NCBI GenBank assembly: GCA_030429325.1
Contig: JAUICT010000130.1
Span: 1-6,454, forward strand
Origin: Bacteroidia bacterium
GTDB taxonomy: Bacteria; Bacteroidota; Bacteroidia; Flavobacteriales; Flavobacteriaceae
Reading direction: 5' to 3'
Length of the DNA: 6,454 nucleotides
The notes below the pieces were generated by a model that saw only the letters and a list, made by a program, of their open reading frames with translations, did not search any database and was not told the DNA's origin. Made by a program: the position numbers and the translations under genes. Positions 5,686 through 6,454 of this stretch are shown piece by piece. Numbering within the stretch: the first letter of the stretch is position 1; every line of letters starts with the position of its first letter.

Positions 5686-5876
5686 TGGTGATGGTCGCTT
5701 TAAGGGGCTATGAAAATCGTCTATATGATTTCGTTGCGTTGGTATCTAAAAAGCTGCCGTGGCGGTGTGCAGAAAATGTATGGTTGTTTCGCCGAAGTCG
5801 AAGTCTAGCTGTTTTTGATGGGTGTTATAAGTTATGTTGGGCACAACACCACAGTAACTTATAGTAAATGTATTGT
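5686..5876. other. Intergenic spacer between the HExxH gene and the acetyltransferase
   Basis: These 191 bases hold the stem-loop described separately, near the HExxH end. The rest (5686-5825) has no open frame of note on either strand. TACATTTT on the minus strand (5773-5780) resembles a -7 box, but no TTTG lies at the right distance, so I call no promoter for the acetyltransferase. Confidence 0.5.
5826..5863 (-). terminator. Strong stem-loop after the HExxH gene, possible 3' end
   Basis: TATAAGTTA (5826-5834) and TAACTTATA (5855-5863) are perfect 9-bp inverted arms. Inside them TGTTG (5835-5839) pairs with CAACA (5844-5848) around a GGCA loop, leaving a six-base bulge on one side. It begins 13 bases beyond the stop of the minus-strand HExxH gene. 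No T-tract follows, so a classic intrinsic terminator is not supported; a 3'-end stabilising hairpin or a leftover mobile-element end is equally possible. Confidence 0.4.
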
Positions 5877-6454
5877 TTAATTTTCATTTAGTCTCAATAA
5901 TTGAGTTGCCATTTCACTTAGCTCGGTATCCGAATGGTAATAGTCCTTTAGAATTGATTTAAATTCTTGATGCTTGTAGTACCTTTCAAAAACATTCTTT
6001 TTTTTCATGATCAATTCATGATTTAAACCATGCTCGTTCAGTACTTCTTTTGTGGCCAAACCGCTCAAGTAAAACATTGCTGCATGCCATAGTAGTCTTG
6101 GTTGCCTTATTTCCATTTCTTTGGATTTTGTAAATATAGACATACGGAATGGCGACTTTCTTGTAAAAAGCAAATGGGAACTTTCATGGAATACAAATTC
6201 AATAAAGATGGTAGAGTTCATCATGGGGTCTATTGAGGAAATAACAATATTGTCATAGTCTGGGGAATACGCCCCTGCCCAATTTCCGTAGGTTGTTAAA
6301 TCAATTCTAACAACTCCTTTCCATTTTAAGCCTGATAAAGCTTCCATTTTATGGATGACCTTGTTTTCAGTTTTTTTAATTAAATCGATGTATCTGTCCA
6401 ACAGCTCATGATTTTCTTTTTGATGTCTTTGCCAAAAATGATTTTCATATAACG
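5877..6454 (-). CDS. Putative HExxH zinc metalloprotein, 5' end beyond the window
   Basis: I do not recognise a named family. Counting from the TTG codon at 6399-6401, 174 residues are visible. The frame stays open for 17 more codons to the window edge without an ATG, and that stretch (LYENHFWQRHQKENHEL) looks like ordinary helical protein, so the gene is most likely cut by the edge rather than starting at TTG. The central motif is EFVFHESSHLLF (68-79), with His72, Glu73 and His76 forming a zinc-binding HExxH site set in hydrophobic residues, as in gluzincin-type metallopeptidases. A third ligand is not certain; His106 in LLWHAAMFYLSGLATKEVL (103-121) is a candidate, or a later Glu. No signal peptide or membrane helix is visible in the part present. 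The C-terminal third is charged and helical. The DNA is visibly AT-rich. It may be a peptidase or a catalytically dead relative. Confidence 0.75.
   Translation of the reverse strand, partial: LYENHFWQRHQKENHELLDRYIDLIKKTENKVIHKMEALSGLKWKGVVRIDLTTYGNWAGAYSPDYDNIVISSIDPMMNSTIFIEFVFHESSHLLFTRKSPFRMSIFTKSKEMEIRQPRLLWHAAMFYLSGLATKEVLNEHGLNHELIMKKKNVFERYYKHQEFKSILKDYYHSDTELSEMATQLLRLNEN

Noticed and set aside
5836..5863. Integron attC-like site (GTTGGGC matches GTTRRRY)
   Set aside because: No matching RYYYAAC partner lies at a suitable distance in the right orientation, and there is no integrase or cassette series.
6399..6401. TTG as the true start of the HExxH gene
   Set aside because: The frame stays open to the window edge with protein-like sequence, and nothing marks this TTG as a start.

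Overview
The window looks like a piece of a marine-type Flavobacteriaceae (Bacteroidota) chromosome, of the Muricauda/Maribacter kind. The grounds are moderate-to-low GC, the almost complete absence of clear Shine-Dalgarno sites, promoter-like boxes of the Bacteroidota type (TTTG ... TAnnTTTG), typical Bacteroidota protein families (short Crp/Fnr regulator, hydrolase with a C-terminal TPR tail), and GTCATTTCGA-type palindromic intergenic repeats. The assignment is inferred from style, not from a database match.

Layout: bases 1-763 are a non-coding tandem array of three copies of a roughly 253-bp unit. Each unit holds two related long palindromes. The array may continue beyond the left edge. 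All six protein genes lie on the minus strand, so they read from right to left: a right-edge-truncated HExxH metalloprotein of unknown family (5877 to the edge), a GNAT acetyltransferase (5215-5685), a secreted alpha/beta hydrolase with a TPR tail (3590-5119), a Crp/Fnr-family regulator (2893-3462), a type II NADH dehydrogenase (1539-2813) and a DJ-1/PfpI-domain lipoprotein (782-1537). The repeat array starts about 20 bp after the last stop codon.

The tightest unit is the left-hand trio. The NADH dehydrogenase stop and the lipoprotein start are one base apart, and the regulator lies 79 bp upstream on the same strand with no convincing promoter in between. I infer a respiratory/redox operon: a membrane-peripheral NADH:quinone oxidoreductase, a membrane-anchored DJ-1-like protein outside the cytoplasm, and possibly their regulator. 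The hydrolase has its own promoter-like sequence, whose position decides its start codon. The two right-hand genes are more AT-rich by eye and look like accessory cargo.

The most unusual signals are the six-palindrome repeat array, in which one hairpin tip is exactly reverse-complemented between copy 1 and copy 3; the unassigned HExxH protein; and a DJ-1 lipoprotein that keeps the reactive cysteine but has Tyr where the usual His stands. I saw no CRISPR array, tRNA, rRNA, transposase or phage gene.
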